From: Chryseobacterium aurantiacum | GTDB lineage: Bacteria > Bacteroidota > Bacteroidia > Flavobacteriales > Weeksellaceae | DNA length: 64,000 nt | Assembly (NCBI RefSeq): GCF_003020585.1 | Contig: NZ_PXUE01000008.1 | Coordinates: forward strand, 56,075-120,074 | Reading direction: 5' to 3' | Shown: piece by piece, positions 61,801 through 64,000 of the stretch | Numbering within the stretch: position 1 is the first letter of the stretch | Layout of the letters: every line of letters starts with the position of its first letter | Position numbers and translations under genes: made by a program | Notes under the pieces: generated by a model | The model's database searches: none | What the model saw: only the letters and a program-made list of their open reading frames with translations | Told to the model about the DNA's origin: nothing

Positions 61801-62922
61801 AACTTACAGATGATGCCAATGAATGATTTCAGGATTGATTTTAACGTGTTGCATAACTTTAACAGCAACTTCTCGCATACAGGATTTAACTATACTAATG
61901 GAGGAGTTCCGGATCCTGGCTTTACATTCGCGACAGATATGGTAACCTATTCCAATTCTGCAATACTTCTTAGCTCATCATTTAAAGATGGACAGGCAGT
62001 TTATCAGGCGATCAGAGAAAATGCAAGAGCAATGTCACTTCAATTAGGAGGTCCAAACGCAGAAATAGATAACAATGGCTTTGCTAAGCACTACAGTATA
62101 GCCAATGCTTATGTGTTGATCCCTGCATTTAGAGCAGCCCTTGAAGGGAAATCCATTACGCCAATGGGTAATCCTAAAAAATCAGGAATGCCATTGCCAA
62201 ACTGGAGAATTACTTACTCCGGATTAAAAAATATTCCAATGATCAGTGGCCAGTTTACGAAGTTTGATATCCTGCATGGATATACAGCAACGTATACAGC
62301 AACAGGAATTCAAAGTAATATAGACTACCACGGAAATCCGAATGGTTACTACCAGATAATAGATGATACAGGAACGAAGAGTGAGGGAGATAAAATAAAC
62401 CCTTACACATTTGCTCAGGTTGGATACGTAGAATCCTTTTCACCGCTTATCGGAGTAGATGTTACCATGAGAAACAATATGCAGTTCGGGTTACAGTACA
62501 ACAGAAACAGAATGATGGTACTAGGATTAGTAAACCATACCCTAACAGAAGATTCCAACTCAGAATATGTGGTAAGATTAGGATATATCGTCCGAAACTT
62601 CAGACTGGGAACAGCTAACATAAGAGGAAGAGGAACCAGAGGTAAAGGAAGCGATCTTAATATTAGAGGAGATATTTCACTAAGAGACAGTAAAACCTCT
62701 ATTATGAATATCCTGCTGAACGATTCGCAGATAACAGGAGGGCAGAGACTTTTAAACATCAAGCTTTCTGCAGACTATAACGTCTCCGAAAACCTGAACC
62801 TGAGAGTCTTCTACGAACAGATGACCTCAAAGTATAAAATCTCAACAGCATTCCCACTGTCTACAATTAGAGCAGGGATCTCCGCAACATTTACATTCGG
62901 TGATTCCGGTGGTGGATTCTAG
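55807..62922 (+). CDS. sprA: SprA, outer-membrane translocon of type IX secretion
   Basis: 2371 residues (start TTG 55807, or GTG 55810). After the signal peptide (MVANNKHLNIFLFLSFLFMS...FAQ) the sequence has the SprA layout: N-terminal domains near IIPSGYASIDFAGLY (about 138-152), many repeated beta-strand segments (DFEQTTSKISLKEPAAWSL, KLFVHAHVPSNRDAN) and a C-terminal stretch of beta-barrel strands rich in Tyr/Asn ending in ISATFTFGDSGGGF. SprA forms a 36-strand barrel through which T9SS cargo passes, and is needed for gliding. The T9SS cargo in this window (11549, 19118, 24882) would be clients. Gene order ruvA-sprA-gcvH is typical. Confidence 0.96.
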   Translation: MVANNKHLNIFLFLSFLFMSVSTFAQQVKDTAIIRKQYEVADPTRYEAYYDIKTGMYYVYPKIGNTITGPPTAMSPEEYKEYMLATQTKAYYKEKSEKYNLLFRKDKSDARKKGLIPSLMINNKLFETIFGGNKIEIIPSGYASIDFAGLYQKIDNPLILPQNRTSFTFDIDQRIQLGLLGKVGENLQLKANYDTQSGFAFENRMNLVWQAKGSWKDLQSKGLGNVDKPNEGGEDKIIKRVEFGNVNMPLSTSLIRGSQSLFGVKTEFQLGKTFGTVVLSQQQGEARNIVVQGGGVMNNFKVNANDYEENQHYFLGHYFLDKYDNSLLNYPQINSTINITRLEVWVLDQGNSNLAYQKSIIGIRDLGEGVGGLPDNSQNDLYNQVSTTAGTREAGKNYDAVFQGQTFPGSTEPYRNGEHYIFNTKARKLNSNEYIFQPQLGYLSLNQKLNDQQLLAVSYSYTVNGSNKVYKVGEFSEESPVLITKVLRVNNSVDPASPMWKLMMKNIYSLDAGQVSPDGFILNVYYRDQKTGGKVNYLPDVPAVKDQNLLKLFNWDRLNMNGDIQNNKDGTKGDGIFDFVNGITVRPENGRIIFTKVQPFGDYMQSLVGNDPKYVFHDLYDKIKQPANQTTIPQWYTIEGRYKGVQGQGISLGAVNVPQGSVKVSANGVQLSEGVDYTVDYMLGTVTIINENVKQSGQAINIALENQLTFDTQRKRFLGLNLERRFNENFILGGTVINYSESPLTQKVNFGQEAVNNTMAGINLMYNNQAPFLTRFTDKLPLVKTEAPSNINFKMEGAYLIPGLNKATNSQSYIDDFEQTTSKISLKEPAAWSLASRPEKNTLPPFNIPPASDDLTSGYGRGLLSWYNIDPRFWGVGGKAPTGVTPQSVSNHASRRVQYSEIYNNRDFVAGEQTYTNTFDISYFPSEKGPYNVNPGTEQAASRWAGIMRPISVPNFVSSNIEYVEFWMMDPYADGNNLGTNARLLLHLGNVSEDILKDGKMLYENGLPAPGSSPSTTNSTWGVQPKQPPILYAFSTEGEGRKSQDVGYDGLSSDQEAMKFGNTFVNPVTNIVDPAVDDFVFYLSDKFTGTQAASLVQRYKYFRNPDGNSEANSLNVSSQTPDAEDINRDYNLDQIESYNQYEVKLDQPSLALGVNNIVDVKTVKAAFQNGQSADVKWYLFRIPVSNFDKTQGAHSETVLNNVRFARLMLAGFENTSTLRFGTMDLVRSDWRKYPKNLATFSNKQLEPSPDEGAADDTEIGKLEVGSVNIEENTFNQPPYVLPPGIDRQVLSGNAGAQRQNEASLYMKANGLGVGKAKGVFKNTTLDMRRYKKLKLFVHAHVPSNRDANVGQMDKRTKFFIRFGNDATDNYYEYEASLKLTSTTSTTPMEIWPLENEVNLDIQNFVDAKIRRDKLYSDKITQRFLDPAFEEGDNYKRIYIKGRPSLGNVTTIMIGVKNGVPVTEPGSSIDRILWVNEIRLSEIDNDGGYAGNASLNFNLGDFATVNTNASYTSVGFGNIDSKPAERNQSTQSAFSINTAINVDKLLPEKTGIKIPLNYSYSQTIEDPKYNPLDTDVEFSKAPNRDQLKKIARTYTQQRSIGVVNMRKERVNQNKKPKFYDIENVSVTAVYNDDYFRDIYTKRNYRQYLRGYIDYNYTFKPWVLKPFNKMISDTAKSTKYLRWVKEFNINPIPTRLSFRTEIDRNYNELEFRNIEAILGGNAGGDMEALKNRNFYFGWQYGLGFNFTKSLKLEINSATRTLNDNMDVNMMDNKSIFGNVFRSGRPVLYNHRAQLNYKLPFQYLPYLDFIDAELGYGFTYNWNARSTALYGMVNPDTNRMESLGSIGQNTNVIQATATADIPKFFGQFNYFKNINTKLQKRKQEMDSLNNVYTKQWEKNRYRYKSYKFKNKLTVLQSAAFFLTSFKQLDVSYTENNGTVLPGILSAPNWYGYGQTLGGPTIGFLLGSQADIRRTVMENGWVSNSNYMTDPYVRMSTKELRANLQMMPMNDFRIDFNVLHNFNSNFSHTGFNYTNGGVPDPGFTFATDMVTYSNSAILLSSSFKDGQAVYQAIRENARAMSLQLGGPNAEIDNNGFAKHYSIANAYVLIPAFRAALEGKSITPMGNPKKSGMPLPNWRITYSGLKNIPMISGQFTKFDILHGYTATYTATGIQSNIDYHGNPNGYYQIIDDTGTKSEGDKINPYTFAQVGYVESFSPLIGVDVTMRNNMQFGLQYNRNRMMVLGLVNHTLTEDSNSEYVVRLGYIVRNFRLGTANIRGRGTRGKGSDLNIRGDISLRDSKTSIMNILLNDSQITGGQRLLNIKLSADYNVSENLNLRVFYEQMTSKYKISTAFPLSTIRAGISATFTFGDSGGGF

Positions 62923-62937
62923 AAATCATACAAACTT

Positions 62938-62968
62938 AAAAGTCCTTCAGTTTTGAAGGACTTTTTTT
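62938..62968 (+). terminator. Terminator after sprA
   Basis: AAAAGTCCTTCA (62938-62949) / TGAAGGACTTTT (62954-62965) with loop GTTT, then Ts. Confidence 0.85.
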
Positions 62969-62978
62969 ATATCCAATA

Positions 62979-63009
62979 TTTGAAGCTAGTATTATTTTGA
63001 ATACATTTG
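62979..63009 (+). promoter_or_regulatory. Promoter of gcvH
   Basis: TTTG (62979-62982), 19 bases, TACATTTG (63002-63009): both boxes perfect. Confidence 0.7.
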
Positions 63010-63029
63010 TACAAAATAAAAATTAAAAA

Positions 63030-63407
63030 ATGAACACACCATCAGAATTAAAGTACACGAAAGATCACGAATGGATTAAGATCGAAGGAAATGTAGCTAC
63101 AATCGGTATTACAGACTTCGCTCAGGGAGAACTTGGGGATATCGTATACGTAGATGTAGATACAGTGGATGATGATCTTAATGGCGGAGACGTTTTCGGA
63201 AGTGTAGAAGCAGTAAAGACTGTTTCAGATTTATTCTTACCTATTTCAGGAAAAGTTATTGAATTCAACTCAGAATTAGAAGACCAGCCTGAACTGTTAA
63301 ATACAGATCCTTATGGAAACGGATGGATTATCAAGTTAGAACTTGCTGACGGTGCAGATCAGTCTGAATTGCTTTCTGCAGAAGATTACCAAGCAATCAT
63401 TGGATAA
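63030..63407 (+). CDS. gcvH: Glycine cleavage system H protein
   Basis: 125 residues, the family length. Lipoyl-attachment Lys63 in GSVEAVKTVSD; ends near AEDYQAIIG. GcvH carries the aminomethyl group between the P, T and L proteins. The VanZ-like gene overlaps its last bases. Confidence 0.96.
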   Translation: MNTPSELKYTKDHEWIKIEGNVATIGITDFAQGELGDIVYVDVDTVDDDLNGGDVFGSVEAVKTVSDLFLPISGKVIEFNSELEDQPELLNTDPYGNGWIIKLELADGADQSELLSAEDYQAIIG

Positions 63408-63759
63408 GATTTCAAAAATATTTAGTAAGATATTGCCCATTTATTGGGCATTTCTTACTTATATGCTTCTCAAGCCCGGAGAAGAGAACCATGAGTATTG
63501 GTTCATGTTCAGCGGTATCGACAAGGTTTTGCACCTAGGTATATTTGCAGCCTTAGGGTTTTCTTTCATTGCCGCATTTCCCAGAATAAAATTTTCATAC
63601 TTTTTTCAGATCATCCTTATATACGCATTCCTTACCGAAATACTACAGGAAGAAATGGGATTAGGAAGATCAATGGAAACTTTGGATATTGTTGCCGATA
63701 CCATTGGCTGCCTTATCGGTTACTTTACCTATAGAATATTGGTTAAACGTTTTCTCTGA
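63400..63759 (+). CDS. VanZ-like membrane protein
   Basis: 119 residues if started at TTG 63400, which overlaps gcvH by 8 bases; the frame is open to 63343 but the part before 63400 is gcvH in another frame. Later ATG 63463 would lose the first membrane helix. Visible: WAFLTYMLLKPG, then FSGIDKVLHLGIFAALGFSF, the VanZ pattern DKxxHxxxF, and a final helix DTIGCLIGYFTYRILVKR. VanZ proteins in Bacteroidota are small envelope proteins of uncertain role. Confidence 0.75.
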   Translation: MDKISKIFSKILPIYWAFLTYMLLKPGEENHEYWFMFSGIDKVLHLGIFAALGFSFIAAFPRIKFSYFFQIILIYAFLTEILQEEMGLGRSMETLDIVADTIGCLIGYFTYRILVKRFL

Positions 63760-63799
63760 TCAGACCTTAGAAAAGACAAAGCTTCCTATCACCATATTC

Positions 63800-64000
63800 A
63801 TATTCTCCAGTACCTCTACTTTCAAATCCTAAAACTTTTCAGGAGCTTTATCCTGCTATTCACTTCTACTCCTCGCGCCAAGCGTCCCCAATCCAGGTCC
63901 ACCCGCTTCCCGATCCCTGCTGCGGGGTAACCGTTGCTATCAGGGCTATGGAAGATGTCGTATATATAAATATAGATTGTGAACACCCACCCACATTCAC
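63800..64000. repeat. GC-rich non-coding stretch at the window edge
   Basis: From about 63870 the sequence is far richer in G and C than the rest of the window (TCGCGCCAAGCGTCCCCAAT, then CTGCTGCGGGGTAACCGTTG, CTATCAGGGCTAT). No ORF is seen. It resembles the GC-rich dispersed intergenic repeats of Flavobacteriia that end in ...GCTATCNGGGCTA. The repeat may continue past the edge. Confidence 0.4.

Noticed and set aside
1..64000. CRISPR array, rRNA operon, transposase or integrase
   Set aside because: No regularly spaced direct repeats, no rRNA signature, and no DDE or tyrosine recombinase protein was seen in any long frame.

Overview
The window reads as a piece of chromosome from a flavobacterium of the Chryseobacterium type (Bacteroidota, Weeksellaceae). 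The evidence is low GC, almost no Shine-Dalgarno sites, promoters of the TTTG-N18/19-TAnnTTTG kind, secreted proteins ending in type IX secretion (T9SS) sorting domains, a 2371-residue SprA translocon, and lipoproteins with short Bacteroidota signal peptides. The genus is an inference from gene content and style; no search was run.

Bases 1-9500 hold the downstream part of a phenylacetate degradation (paa) operon: paaC (5' cut by the window edge), paaD, paaG, paaH, a small unknown gene, paaI, a PaaJ-type thiolase, paaY, a secreted esterase and paaZ. Seven of the nine gaps between these genes carry degenerate copies of one AT-rich inverted repeat family. PaaZ has an extra C-terminal DUF1569/DinB-like domain. 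Bases 9500-13000 hold an orphan bacteriocin-like peptide gene between two near-identical terminators, a DUF4241-like protein, a SMUG2-type DNA glycosylase, a T9SS cargo protein and a tail-collar protein.

Bases 13-28.6 kb are mostly housekeeping and envelope genes: an enoyl-CoA hydratase, a small winged-helix regulator module with two matching palindromic operators, a Coq4-like protein, two lipoproteins each behind a sigma-54-like promoter, a T9SS subtilase, dtd, greA (with an attenuator-like leader), a HIT protein, clpX, a T9SS sorting-domain protein with a small membrane partner, a TlpA-like thioredoxin and a tRNA with a CAT anticodon.

Bases 28.9-45.7 kb form a compound RiPP (ribosomally made, modified peptide) island and are the most unusual part. 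The minus strand, in transcription order, encodes a TPR/AraC membrane-anchored regulator, a precursor peptide, a lipoprotein, an ATP-grasp ligase, a 60-residue protein, a SPASM protein without a radical-SAM motif (together a grasp-with-spasm system), a C39-like/VKOR/thioredoxin fusion, a second double-glycine precursor with four Cys, a C39-peptidase ABC exporter and its HlyD-type partner. Divergently on the plus strand lie a class I lanthipeptide-type precursor, a secreted prolyl oligopeptidase and a split LanB dehydratase, with no LanC cyclase. One exporter could serve all precursors, including the orphan peptide at 9.7 kb, whose leader nearly matches that of the peptide at 32.6 kb.

Bases 46-64 kb return to core genes: a candidate small RNA, a DUF3810 zincin-like membrane protein, an FHS-family sugar transporter, an acyltransferase, a GtrA-type protein, a BadF-type kinase, malic enzyme MaeB, ruvA, sprA, gcvH and a VanZ-like gene. 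The window ends in an unusually GC-rich, non-coding stretch that looks like a dispersed repeat.
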